The position numbers and the translations under genes are program-made. A model generated the notes under the pieces. The model was given only the letters and a program-made list of their open reading frames with translations, was not told where the DNA came from and did not search any database. This document shows, piece by piece, positions 54,283-63,086 of a stretch of DNA of 64,000 bases. Each line of letters opens with the position of its first letter. Positions within the stretch are counted from its first letter, which is position 1. This stretch comes from JBFGFX01 sp965232455 (lineage in GTDB: Bacteria > Pseudomonadota > Gammaproteobacteria > Steroidobacterales > Woeseiaceae), in the NCBI GenBank assembly GCA_965232455.1, contig OZ246981.1, positions 5,642,001 through 5,706,000 of the forward strand, read 5' to 3'.

Positions 54283-56022
54283 TTACGTCCGTCCCCTCTT
54301 TTGCCGCGCTTCTAGAATATCAATTCTGGCGTTCGTGCCGTGCTTCTCGAGTAGATAAAGGAGGTTTTGGCCGTTCAGTAGCGTAATTGGTTTGTCCTTT
54401 GCGAACGAATAAGAATCGTGCCCATAATTTGATGTCGTGACCAGGATTCCCTTCGTTGCACCTTCATTCATGACCGTGCCGTAGAGATCCCTGACCGCTG
54501 CAACGCCTACCGTATTCGTATACCGCTTCGCCTGAATGACAATTTTCCCGCCGCGGATTGGATCTGGATCGAATGCTATCGCGTCCACGCCTCCGTCGGC
54601 ACTTGCCCGCGTCACTTTAACTTCACCTCCTCCGGCAGCAAACTCTTTCTCAAAAAGTTCCCGCACCAGGTGCTCGAATTCCTCCCAGTGCATCTCTGCG
54701 ATATTTGCGGAGTCGTCCAGTGATTCTGTGATGGCTCGACTATCTACGAATCTGCGGTCAGTCCTCTCAATCATCACTAGCGGTTTGACTGGGGTCAGGT
54801 CGATCAATGCCGTACCGGATACTCCCTTCAGGTGCTTGAAAGTAGCCTTGGCATCCACTTTTGCAAGGTCAAACGCCATGAACTCATCTTTGTTCGCTAC
54901 GACAGTTAGAATCGTTTTTGTTTCTTCGATACCTGTAGCGGGGCTCGTCTGCGTCACAAGGCCGTTGAACACCACTGCATCAATGGCGTGGATCACGTCG
55001 GCCTCCAGTAGTTCATGAACGGTGCGAATGCAGATCTGATAGATTACCGCCTCATAGAGCTTCTTCTGCTGCGTCTTTGCGATCTCTTTCGTGGTGGTCT
55101 CACCTCGAGACTTGATGAACCGATAAGAGTCGATAGTCGGCAAACAATCGATTGATGGCAGCGCGTAGTCCACAACCAGCATCCGGCTTTCCGGTTGGTA
55201 CTCTACCTCGTACGACTGCGGAAACTGCTCTGGGTACTTAGAGGTTTCAAGGACTAATTCGCAGTACTCTTCAATCGCGGGCACGTCGAAGCTCTCGTAG
55301 CGAGTTTTCATCGCGTCGACTGCGTCGTTGTCATCTTGTTTCTTGCGTTCAAAAGCGGCTTTAGCAGCGTCGTAACGAGCGGTTGATTCGTCTAGGGTCT
55401 TTCTGGCAAGTACCTGGCGGGCGTTCCAGGCTGCAGTGCGTCTCTCGAGATCGTCAAGAATCTTGGAGCGTCGAAATAGTCTCGTTAGAAACCCATGGTC
55501 GTCTCTTACCTTCTCCAAGGTCGGTTGTTCGCCGACCGCCGTAGCATCGACTCCCTCTGGTCTGCCAAGTTTGTTGAATCGAACTAGGGATCGAACCGAT
55601 TCGTCGTTCAGTAGACTCGCTGGCTTCATTCGAAATCGGTCTTTCCGATAGAGAGTTGACCAATCGATAGCATCGTTCACCGCAAGTGTATGCCGAAGCG
55701 TGTTTTCTAGACCTTCTATTTCTTCTTTGAGCTCTGTATTCTTTTTTTCAACCCACGCGGATGTCCTTTGCGCATCCTTTTCAGCCTTGTGTCGTTTGTA
55801 GCGCTTTTCCCAACTTACCAACGTGTTGGATATCTTCGCGCCCAGGAGGTGGGGATCCCGGACTCGGCACGAAGACGTTAGGTGTATCTCATCGAACCTA
55901 AGATCTACACTGACGTTCTTGAGTGAGCCGTTCTTGTTGTAGGCGACCAGCGGTTTCGAAACTGAAACCTTGTCTACGAGTAGATCCGGAACTTCGTATC
56001 GAATTTCTAGTTGCGCCGGCAT
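54283..56022 (-). CDS. Mrr-type restriction endonuclease with coiled-coil N-terminal region
   Basis: The 579-residue protein has a small N-terminal beta-rich segment, a charged coiled-coil (about 75-120), a long middle region with a second coiled-coil (about 195-250), and a C-terminal Mrr catalytic domain (from about 444). The PD-(D/E)XK core is visible as ADGGVDAIAF (Asp about 480) and IVIQAKRY (about 494-501), with Gln-X-Lys as in Mrr. Such enzymes cut modified or foreign DNA (type IV-like). ATG 56022 is preferred to an upstream TTG at 56040. It lies in lower-GC DNA after tRNA-Thr and is a likely defence gene; target unknown. Confidence 0.8.
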   Translation of the reverse strand: MPAQLEIRYEVPDLLVDKVSVSKPLVAYNKNGSLKNVSVDLRFDEIHLTSSCRVRDPHLLGAKISNTLVSWEKRYKRHKAEKDAQRTSAWVEKKNTELKEEIEGLENTLRHTLAVNDAIDWSTLYRKDRFRMKPASLLNDESVRSLVRFNKLGRPEGVDATAVGEQPTLEKVRDDHGFLTRLFRRSKILDDLERRTAAWNARQVLARKTLDESTARYDAAKAAFERKKQDDNDAVDAMKTRYESFDVPAIEEYCELVLETSKYPEQFPQSYEVEYQPESRMLVVDYALPSIDCLPTIDSYRFIKSRGETTTKEIAKTQQKKLYEAVIYQICIRTVHELLEADVIHAIDAVVFNGLVTQTSPATGIEETKTILTVVANKDEFMAFDLAKVDAKATFKHLKGVSGTALIDLTPVKPLVMIERTDRRFVDSRAITESLDDSANIAEMHWEEFEHLVRELFEKEFAAGGGEVKVTRASADGGVDAIAFDPDPIRGGKIVIQAKRYTNTVGVAAVRDLYGTVMNEGATKGILVTTSNYGHDSYSFAKDKPITLLNGQNLLYLLEKHGTNARIDILEARQKRGRT

Positions 56023-56180
56023 ATCAATGCAGGTGGTCAACTCTGGGTTGACTGTTAGTGGCTTATCGCTTGTCGTTTTAATTGTTCAACTTGCGATACG
56101 AGGAAATCCATTGTGCCACACTTCTTTCTGAGAATAGCATCTTCCAGCTTGCTACGATATCCTTCTTGGAGTTCATGGAT

Positions 56181-56804
56181 CTATCGCTCGGTGTCAACCC
56201 TAAGAGATTCAATGCCTGCTTCGAGAGATCGATTTAGAGCGCTGCGAAATTCTGCTGCATTTTTCCAAAGCCCCTCGTCTACGGACGATTTAGCATACCT
56301 GCTGAACTTTAGGCCCCTGAGTCTCGGTCCACCTGGCCCGACTGAGTGGCTGAAAACTCTGTTGCCGCCCTTTCGACCCGGGTGTTCAATCAGGTGATTT
56401 CGTGCCTTAGTTATTCCTCTCGGGTTGATGCGGCGTAGGCCTGGCAGAAATATGCGGCCATCGTTGATTAGATCGACGATGCGATGCGCCGAGCCATAGA
56501 AGTATTCAACTAGAACGATCAAATAGTCTTCTGGTTGGCCTGGCCTCGAAGCAATCCTATACGGTAGATCTTCAGGAAGCGCTATGTCAGTAAAAACAAG
56601 GATCCGAATCGTGCCGGGATTCGCCATTTCGGCAGCATTCAGAATTTCTTGAGTCTGTTGCTTTATTTGAGGATACGCGACGTCGAGCTGACGCAGTCGC
56701 GCTCGAATCTCGCCAAGCGAATGAACAGCTTCGTTTTTCAGTCTTCCGGAGCGATTCAGACCACGAAAATATATCTCCAGTAACTGTCGTGATGATTCAA
56801 ACAC
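56181..56804 (-). CDS. Hypothetical protein, 5' end uncertain or truncated
   Basis: A frame of about 207 residues from a GTG at 56804. It is soluble, basic, and helical in the first half, with a hydrophobic core strand pair (TIRILVFTDIA, YLIVLVEYF) that suggests an alpha/beta fold. The same frame stays open to 57032, but that extension is antisense to a membrane-protein-like fragment and has different composition, so it is probably not coding. No good start codon is near the true beginning, consistent with loss of the 5' end. Same strand as the Mrr-like gene, 158 bases upstream of it; a functional link is possible. No family recognised. Confidence 0.5.
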   Translation of the reverse strand: MFESSRQLLEIYFRGLNRSGRLKNEAVHSLGEIRARLRQLDVAYPQIKQQTQEILNAAEMANPGTIRILVFTDIALPEDLPYRIASRPGQPEDYLIVLVEYFYGSAHRIVDLINDGRIFLPGLRRINPRGITKARNHLIEHPGRKGGNRVFSHSVGPGGPRLRGLKFSRYAKSSVDEGLWKNAAEFRSALNRSLEAGIESLRVDTER

Positions 56805-56895
56805 CGGTTGACCAAAAAAGCGGAAATGAACGGAGTCTCGGGCCGGTATCTTATCACTAGTTGGCCTTACGCTTTCACTCCTGGTTATCGGCACT

Positions 56896-57093
56896 TTGGC
56901 GGGTCTGATGCTGGCCTCGCTGGCCGACGAATGCGACAGCCGGGCCATGCAGACCGAAACCGCACTCAAGGTTATCGAGAAGAAACTGAACAAGGCGCAC
57001 ACGCAGGTCGACCGGCACCGCCGTCGCCACACGAACCTTTTCCTCGCTGACTTCGATCTCAGGGATCAACTGAATGACGCTGAGGCACACTGA
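56896..57093 (+). CDS. Fragment of a membrane-anchored small protein
   Basis: The frame (open from 56830) encodes a hydrophobic helix (LSLLVIGTLAGLMLASL) followed by a charged amphipathic stretch (ETALKVIEKKLNKAHTQ) and ends after DLRDQLNDAEAH. This looks like the C-terminal two thirds of a small anchored coiled-coil protein, but no start codon or ribosome site precedes the helix. The TTG at 56896 lies inside the helix. Probably a 5'-truncated gene. Confidence 0.35.
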   Translation: MAGLMLASLADECDSRAMQTETALKVIEKKLNKAHTQVDRHRRRHTNLFLADFDLRDQLNDAEAH

Positions 57094-57207
57094 CGGGATA
57101 TCTCGGCGCGCTGTGGGGGGCGAATCAATAGATTCGTTCTCCGCAGCGCTCGGTCACTGATTTCGTGAATCCAGCGAATCGACGTTACCGCGGTAGCTCG
57201 AACAGCT

Positions 57208-58209
57208 TTACGGACCCTGATCTCGCGAGCGCCGAGAGAATCGCTCACGGTACTTCGACGGCGTAATGCCAAGCCGCCGCGCAAACAGTCGCCTGAGCGT
57301 CTGTGCATTGCGGAGCCCAGCCTTTCCGGCGATTTCACCAAACGTCAGATGACTGGATTCCAACAACGACCTTGCCAGATCGAAGCGAATGTCCTCGACA
57401 AACTTGGACGGGGACTCCTGAGTTTCCTGCTTGAAATGTCGCTGCAGGCTTCGCTCCGTCAGACAGGCGACCTCGCACATTCGCTCAACCGTCCAGTCGT
57501 CGGTCGGCCGGCTAACGATCTGCTCACACAAACCAGAAAGCGGGGACGCTAACGCAAACTGCGCCTGCAACGGCTTAGAAAACTGACTCTGGCCACCGGA
57601 ACGCCGGGAGAACACCACCAGCTCCCTCGCAACTTCCAGGGAAAACCGTTCGCCGAAGTCCTCCGAGACGATCGACAGCGCCAAATCGATTCCTGAAGTT
57701 ACGCCGGCTGAGCAATAGGTGTTTTCGTCTTTCGTGAATATCTGGTCCAGATTCCAGCGAACCTTAGAAAACTGACGCCTGACCTGGCCGGCCCTGACCC
57801 AATGCGTCGTGGCCAGCTTTCCGTTCAGAAGTCCTGCCTCGGCCAGAAGCAGGGCGCCTGAGCAAATGGCCAGGGTACGTTGGTGGTTCGGCGCCGATCG
57901 TCGAACGTAATCGACATACTCCGAGTCACGTATGACCTCATCCACCGCGGGACCTCCGGGAACGACGAAATCGCCCTCGGGAACGTCATCCGAAAAAGAC
58001 AGGTCGGCAACCACGCGCATCCCCGAGTCGGTTTCCACCGGGCCCTTGTGTCTGCCGAGCACATGTACGGCGTATCGCTCGTTCTTTGCCAGCTGGTTGG
58101 CCGAACTGAATACCTGCATCGGCCCCGCAACGTCCAGGAGCAGCACTCTCGGAAAGACGAGAAATGTGACGTGTCTGACCGCTGTCGGGTGCTGAGTGTT
58201 TTTTGTCAC
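57208..58209 (-). CDS. GlxA-family transcriptional regulator (DJ-1/PfpI + AraC HTH)
   Basis: The 333-residue protein has an N-terminal DJ-1/PfpI-like domain (about 10-180, with the nucleophile-elbow-like AICSGALLLAEAG) and a C-terminal AraC-type double helix-turn-helix (about 225-325). GlxA-type regulators sense small molecules such as carnitine, glycine betaine or arginine derivatives and usually activate nearby genes. It is divergent from a small exported-protein gene at 58391, a candidate target. Confidence 0.9.
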   Translation of the reverse strand: MTKNTQHPTAVRHVTFLVFPRVLLLDVAGPMQVFSSANQLAKNERYAVHVLGRHKGPVETDSGMRVVADLSFSDDVPEGDFVVPGGPAVDEVIRDSEYVDYVRRSAPNHQRTLAICSGALLLAEAGLLNGKLATTHWVRAGQVRRQFSKVRWNLDQIFTKDENTYCSAGVTSGIDLALSIVSEDFGERFSLEVARELVVFSRRSGGQSQFSKPLQAQFALASPLSGLCEQIVSRPTDDWTVERMCEVACLTERSLQRHFKQETQESPSKFVEDIRFDLARSLLESSHLTFGEIAGKAGLRNAQTLRRLFARRLGITPSKYRERFSRRSRDQGP

Positions 58210-58237
58210 GGAATGAGGGTTCGCAGAAGGTAGTGTA

Positions 58238-58339
58238 ATGGCTCAGCGTGTCGCCGTTGGGGCCGCCATCGTTGCAGCAATATGTGTCGGCTGCAAGGTT
58301 CGTTCGTACGGCCAATTTGGCAGATGCCGACGCGGTTAG
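58238..58339 (+). CDS. Very small putative lipoprotein
   Basis: ATG 58238 follows AGAAGG and opens a 33-residue frame with a hydrophobic segment and a lipobox-like CVGC, ending at TAG 58337-58339. It may be a tiny lipoprotein, a leader peptide, or chance. It lies in the divergent region between glxA-like and the exported protein gene. Confidence 0.3.
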   Translation: MAQRVAVGAAIVAAICVGCKVRSYGQFGRCRRG

Positions 58340-58390
58340 ACGTTGCCTTTGCGACGTTCGACGATGTAGGACGACATTGGAGTAGACGAA

Positions 58391-59110
58391 ATGCGTACAT
58401 ACCGTACAACCGTGTTGATTCTCTGCTGCACGATGCTGGGAATCACTGCCGCGAACGGCATGATTGTGTCCGAGCTGGATCGCACGGCCAAGCCGGAAGA
58501 AAGGTCGGATTTCCGATCCGCGCGATGGGTTCTCAACACAGAATTCGACCCGGCCGTCGAGGCAAGGTTGGCTCTCTCGGCTGCACCTGCACACCTGCGT
58601 GCCGGGGCGGAGGTGTACGTTTACCGCGTCGGGACGGGTTATGAGCTGCATCGCAGGGGGACCAACGGGTTCACCTGTCTGCTGAACAGAGATGCGTTTA
58701 TCTACGCATCGACCGTGTTCAAGCCAACGTGCTGGGACCGGAACGGCAGGGATAGTTACGTGAAAGTGATGCTTGCGGTTGGTGAATGGTTGGCGGCAGG
58801 GAACGACACGGCCCAAATCAAAACGAAGATCAATAAAGGCTTCGAGGATGGCAGCTTTCGTTCGCCGAGCAAGGCGGGTGTCGCCTACATGATTGAGGGC
58901 GACCTTCGGCTGAACACCGATTCCGGCGACGTTCTGTCCGTCGAATTTCCCGGTCACTACATGTTTTATGCGGTCGACGTCACGAGCGCCGATCTCGGAA
59001 CGACGGACGAGGCGTTCGCGGACAATCATCTGCTCCCCAGGGTTTTTGCCGGCGGTGCAGGGGGGAGTCGCCTGGCTTATATCATTACGATGGTAGGTCT
59101 TGTGGATTAG
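58391..59110 (+). CDS. Exported protein of unknown function
   Basis: The 239-residue protein has a signal peptide (about residues 1-22, cleavage after TAANG or nearby). The mature part is alpha/beta with two cysteines (FTCLLNRDAF, KPTCWDRNG) about 20 residues apart that could form a disulfide, and a conserved-looking PSKAGVAYMIEGD block. It is probably periplasmic. Divergent from the GlxA regulator. No family recognised. Confidence 0.72.
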   Translation: MRTYRTTVLILCCTMLGITAANGMIVSELDRTAKPEERSDFRSARWVLNTEFDPAVEARLALSAAPAHLRAGAEVYVYRVGTGYELHRRGTNGFTCLLNRDAFIYASTVFKPTCWDRNGRDSYVKVMLAVGEWLAAGNDTAQIKTKINKGFEDGSFRSPSKAGVAYMIEGDLRLNTDSGDVLSVEFPGHYMFYAVDVTSADLGTTDEAFADNHLLPRVFAGGAGGSRLAYIITMVGLVD

Positions 59111-59195
59111 GTCGCCGGGAGATTTATTCCGGACGCTTGGAACAAAATGGGGTCGACCGTACCCCTGTGAATCGAGCCGTTTTCGATCGGGTCGG

Positions 59196-59503
59196 TTATT
59201 GAGAATCTGCGAGACGGGTGTTTCGTTCGATCTGTACCTGTGCGAGTGCCGTCTGAGCCTCCAGCTTGAGTTGAAACGATTTACTTTGACCGACGTTATA
59301 ACCAACCACTGCGCCGACAATTGTCATTATCAGAGCGACCCAACCAGCGATCTCAGGATTGCTGGCGAATACAAATGAAAAAAAAGGCCGAGAATGCCGA
59401 AGCTGGCAGCATAAGTTCTGACAACGGACTTCGCTCGCTTGTACAGATCAGCGGCAAATTGTTGAATGACTTCTGCATCGTACTCAATATTCGTCTTAGC
59501 CAT
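59196..59503 (-). pseudogene. Small membrane protein gene with a frameshift at an A8/T8 tract
   Basis: From ATG 59503 the frame gives a soluble helix (MAKTNIEYDAEVIQQF) and reaches ASFGILGLFF, then leaves coding sense and stops near 59330. In the adjacent frame the coding signal resumes at the same place: SFVFASNPEIAGW, a membrane helix (LIMTIVGAVVGYNVG) and a coiled tail to a TAA at 59196-59198. The shift falls in eight Ts of the coding strand (59378-59385). One extra base would restore a protein of about 102 residues. It may be a sequencing error, a recent mutation or slippage. Confidence 0.65.
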
Positions 59504-59582
59504 TGCAGCCTCCATATTTTAGAGACATACAGTACCGTATCCGACCACATATGGCTGTGACGAGCTTCAATGTTCGGTGCGA

Positions 59583-59813
59583 CTAGCTAGTTGTCTGCTT
59601 GCTCTCATTGAGAACTCGCCGAATTATTTCAGCCGTATTCTGAGCGGCACGACCAACATGGTTTTGCTCGTTCGCAATGTTGTCGATTTGGCTTTTATTG
59701 AGTGGCAGCTTTCCGTCCCGATACTTCTCAAGTTTGTGCATCGTGTCCTCAAGCTGGTTTATCCACTGCTTCTGTCGGTGCCTAAGCGGGATGTTCCGAC
59801 AGACGGCCCGCAA
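59583..59813 (-). CDS. Small hypothetical protein
   Basis: A 76-residue, polar, helical frame starting at TTG. Coding-like sequence in the same frame (ARRLTSLRAVC) extends a little upstream, and in a neighbouring frame another coding-like stretch (GEEFKPVDRLGDLMSELVDNY, about 59815-59890) precedes it. The gene may therefore be the 3' part of a longer, frameshifted one. No family recognised. Confidence 0.4.
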   Translation of the reverse strand: MRAVCRNIPLRHRQKQWINQLEDTMHKLEKYRDGKLPLNKSQIDNIANEQNHVGRAAQNTAEIIRRVLNESKQTTS

Positions 59814-60018
59814 AGAGGTAAGACGGCGGGCGATAGTTATCGACCAACTCGGACATCAGGTCTCCGAGCCTATCTACAGGTTTGAACTCTTCCCCAAGCT
59901 GACGGGTAGTGGCAAGGGGCACCGGTTGGCACCGGCTGATCGGTGTGGGCGTTGGACGTGTTAATTGGCACGGTAGCTCAAAGCCGTGTTACACGACGAG
60001 GGTCGATAACGGGCCGCG

Positions 60019-61293
60019 TCAGGTTTGGGCGAACACAGTGTCCGACTCAGCAACCCTGCCCAGCACATCGGCCAGAAAGCCGGTCTGCGAACGCCTGTCA
60101 AATCTGCTCGCTTTTCCGCGGTGTGCAGCAACAGTCTGGTTGGCTTCAATATCGAGGATCAGACGCTCCAGGAATACTGCTATTTCAGCACTGCTATCGA
60201 TTTCAGCGATGTATGGCGATCCGTAATCGGCCATGAGACGTGCCGACTCGCTGAACTTTGAGGCTAACGTCAACACCGGTCGGCCGCTGCGTAGATATTC
60301 GTAAGCTTTCGCGGGCACCTGGCGATCGAATCGCGGGCCCTGCATCAGCAGCAGTGATGTTGCTTCGAGCATTTCCTGTAGCGCTGCTCTGTGGGACACA
60401 GGCGGCGCAACCTCTACGAAGTCCGTGACGCCGAATCTGGCGGCTTGTTGCTGGACATGAGCTTCATCTCCAGGCGCCCTGAAGCGGACTTTGAATTTTC
60501 GCCCTTCAAAAAAGCTGCGTTGCTGCAAATCCGCGATTGCCTTGAACAGGCCGGCCGGGCTTCGATCCTGCGGATAGAGATAGCCGCTGTGCAGCAAGGT
60601 GATTTCGTCCTCACGGCGTTGTGACGCCGAAACGTCCAAGCCGGTGAAATCGGTTTCGTCGTAACCGTTCGGAAGCACAGCCCAGTTGCCGTTGGCCAAC
60701 GCCGGATACCGATTCACGTAGAAATCGCGGCAGGACTCCGTCGTAAAATTGGCCGCCGTTGCGTTCTTCAAGACGAAGCGCTCTACCCGACGATACGCCC
60801 AGCGCTGTAGTCGTCTAGCCGGATAATCACCCTCGGTCATCCAGTCGCGAAAATCTGCGACCCAAGGCAAATCATGCATACGCGATAGCGCGCCGGCGAT
60901 CAGGTGCGCCGTCGCAACGGGATAGGTTGACCAGACAACGTCGGGCTGCCATTCACGGACGATCTTGAGTCCACGCAAGACGCCCGAAGGCCACCAACTC
61001 ACCCACCGATCCGGCAACGCCAAGAGCTCCGGGTAGCGGCCAATCAGCGAGAGATGGCGAGCCGTGTCGAGGCAGAAGCTTCGATACACAGGTACGTCAT
61101 CGGGAAGTTCGGCATTGTCGCGATCACAGCTGGTCACGTAGGCACGAGGAGTAACGGTAAGGACAACTGGCTGCCAGCCGAATTCCCGCAGATATCGGCA
61201 GAACTTGACGGTCCTCTGAACACCGCTGCTGCCAGTGAACGGTGGAATATGGTAGGCCACCATTAAAATTGTGCCCCGGCGTCCGGATACCAT
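60019..61293 (-). CDS. Glycosyltransferase, family 4-like
   Basis: The 424-residue GT-B protein has the N-terminal acceptor domain starting ILMVAYHIPPFTGSSGVQR and a C-terminal donor domain with LLHSGYLYPQDRSP (about 235) and VPAKAYEYLRSGRP (about 340), the usual EX7E-like nucleotide-sugar site region. It probably adds a sugar in capsule, exopolysaccharide or O-antigen synthesis at the membrane. Here it is isolated, without other polysaccharide genes, which suggests transfer as a single gene or cluster decay. Confidence 0.87.
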   Translation of the reverse strand: MVSGRRGTILMVAYHIPPFTGSSGVQRTVKFCRYLREFGWQPVVLTVTPRAYVTSCDRDNAELPDDVPVYRSFCLDTARHLSLIGRYPELLALPDRWVSWWPSGVLRGLKIVREWQPDVVWSTYPVATAHLIAGALSRMHDLPWVADFRDWMTEGDYPARRLQRWAYRRVERFVLKNATAANFTTESCRDFYVNRYPALANGNWAVLPNGYDETDFTGLDVSASQRREDEITLLHSGYLYPQDRSPAGLFKAIADLQQRSFFEGRKFKVRFRAPGDEAHVQQQAARFGVTDFVEVAPPVSHRAALQEMLEATSLLLMQGPRFDRQVPAKAYEYLRSGRPVLTLASKFSESARLMADYGSPYIAEIDSSAEIAVFLERLILDIEANQTVAAHRGKASRFDRRSQTGFLADVLGRVAESDTVFAQT

Positions 61294-61682
61294 AATTATG
61301 CACTCAGTCCATGAACCCGGAACTTTAACGGCTGTGGGGTCGATGAAAAAAATCGGTTTAGCCGATTATTCGATAAGGAAAATCTTGATAAAAAAAGGCC
61401 GGTAAGACGTGCTTTGACGCAATGATTGCAGGCCGACGCTGTACGGCAGCGGTGGAATAGCTGCCTTATGTTGAACGTAGTAGGAGGAGGCGCGCATGGG
61501 CGGTGGTCCGCTTCGGCCGATTGCGGTCCGCCACGGGCGGCAGATGGTGGGATGCCAGAACGACTGGTTTTGGCCGTGGATTCAATCGGTCAATGCAACA
61601 CCCAACCTCTCCGCGTACGCTTCGCCATGGCGCTTAGCGGTCCAGCTTGTCAACGGCGGTGTCGTCAGGCGCCCTGCGCATG
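61294..61682. other. Intergenic region with a minus-strand terminator
   Basis: At 61344-61367 the minus strand reads AATCGG/CCGATT with a five-base loop followed by eight Ts: an intrinsic terminator that would stop transcripts from the 61683-63068 gene before the glycosyltransferase. Further along is an imperfect palindrome (CGCTTCGCCATGGCGCTTAGCG, 61617-61638). A plus-strand ATG at 61496 has a good GGAGGAGG before it, but the 89-codon frame runs antisense into the next gene and has no coding character. Confidence 0.5.
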
Positions 61683-63068
61683 TCAGTAAATCAACTCGTG
61701 CTGCGAGCGCGGTTCCGGCCCGAGACCTTGGAAGACGATGGTGTCGCTGCCGTCGTTCCAGGTGAACGGCTCGTTTGTGTAGGGGTCCACGATTTCGCTC
61801 GCAAGCATGCGCTGAACGACGTCGTCCTTGCTCGTTCCCTCCGCCCTTAGCGTTGCGGCGAGCAGGGCGGCGCGGCGGATGCCCTCGAGGTTGGCGACCC
61901 GTACCGCATAGTCCGAGAAGCCGCTGTAGCCCCCCGACATGACGATGTCGCCTATGAAGTTGAAGAGGCGGCTGAACGGGCGGTGCGTGGATTCCGGCAG
62001 CTGGTCCGCAATCTCCGCGGCGGCGGCGATCTCGCCGTACGGAACGTCGAACGTGTTGCCGAGGTCGAGTATCCGCTTGGCATACCGGTTGCTCATATCC
62101 TGCGGCTGCCAGAAAGGCTTCATGAGACCCCACGCGACGCGGTCCAGCATTGTCGAGTCGAACAGCTCCAACTGGTCGCCGATGTTCTTCATCGACCTGT
62201 CGAAGAACGCCCACTCTCCCGCGAAACTCCGCTTCATCGAGCGCTCCTCATCGGAGATGGCACTGCGCCACGACGCCGGTATTCCGTCGGCCGCGACGGC
62301 CTGCGGCAGCCGCCTCAGCGCGACGTTGCCGAGCTTGAAATGACGATCAATCGCGGCAGTGGCGATCATTTTAGTGATGAGCACGTTGGAGTGCCGGAGC
62401 ACCATCCGCCAGTAGGTCAGGTCGCGGTCAAGCGCGGCGCTGATTGCCGCCACGTCTGCTTCGCTCGCCGACTTCCACGCGTCAACAACGTGCAGCCGCT
62501 GTCCCTCCAGCACCGCGCTATACGAGAGCCCCGGCGCAAGCGTCCCGAATGGTGCGGCCTCACTGAATTCTGTCATGCCAATCAGGGAGCGGTAGCGTTC
62601 GAGGAGCCACTGCTCGTCCGAAAGCCATAGCTCGACAGTCTCTTCGTTGGAATCGAGTAGGCGCGCGCACTCGGCTTCCGAGCCAGGGCAGACCTCCGCG
62701 AGTTCGGACGCGGCGTCACTTCTCGATGCCAATAAGTCATAGTTTTCCTTGAGCGGGTCGTCCGATCTGTCGAACTTCGGACCGGCTCTCTTCATCCATT
62801 CGAGGCGCTCGGTCCCCAGCGTCATTGGGTCCGAGTCGGGCGGGCCCGCAAAGCCCATCATGAACAAATAGGCGTTGCCGTCGCTGACAATCGGTGACGC
62901 GTCTTCCAGCAGCGATTCCAGAACCGCGATCTCCGCGGCAGGCGGGCGATCATTCAGGTTAGCAACCAGCAGAACGCAGTATGCGATCAGGCTAAGGCCC
63001 GTCACGATGCCAACCAATCCGACGAAAATTTTTGCTAATTTCTTGAGCATCGTGAAATCAGAGCGCAC
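61683..63068 (-). CDS. Membrane-anchored protein of unknown function
   Basis: The 461-residue protein has one N-terminal membrane helix (about 13-36) and a large helical extracytoplasmic domain. The GTG at 63068 is well placed after a GGGAG, so I prefer it to the ATG at 63050. Two cysteines (VCPGSEAEC) lie in a short loop about residue 123. The C-terminal stretch DPYTNEPFTWNDGSDTIVFQG resembles the end of secreted proteins in which a short beta motif closes the fold. No family or catalytic motif recognised. Confidence 0.7.
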   Translation of the reverse strand: MRSDFTMLKKLAKIFVGLVGIVTGLSLIAYCVLLVANLNDRPPAAEIAVLESLLEDASPIVSDGNAYLFMMGFAGPPDSDPMTLGTERLEWMKRAGPKFDRSDDPLKENYDLLASRSDAASELAEVCPGSEAECARLLDSNEETVELWLSDEQWLLERYRSLIGMTEFSEAAPFGTLAPGLSYSAVLEGQRLHVVDAWKSASEADVAAISAALDRDLTYWRMVLRHSNVLITKMIATAAIDRHFKLGNVALRRLPQAVAADGIPASWRSAISDEERSMKRSFAGEWAFFDRSMKNIGDQLELFDSTMLDRVAWGLMKPFWQPQDMSNRYAKRILDLGNTFDVPYGEIAAAAEIADQLPESTHRPFSRLFNFIGDIVMSGGYSGFSDYAVRVANLEGIRRAALLAATLRAEGTSKDDVVQRMLASEIVDPYTNEPFTWNDGSDTIVFQGLGPEPRSQHELIY

Positions 63069-63086
63069 GCGGGCTCCCTATTGTGT

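Noticed and set aside
61496..61765. 89-codon plus-strand frame with a good ribosome site
   Set aside because: It continues antisense into the 461-residue gene and shows no coding character; the GGAGGAGG may be chance.
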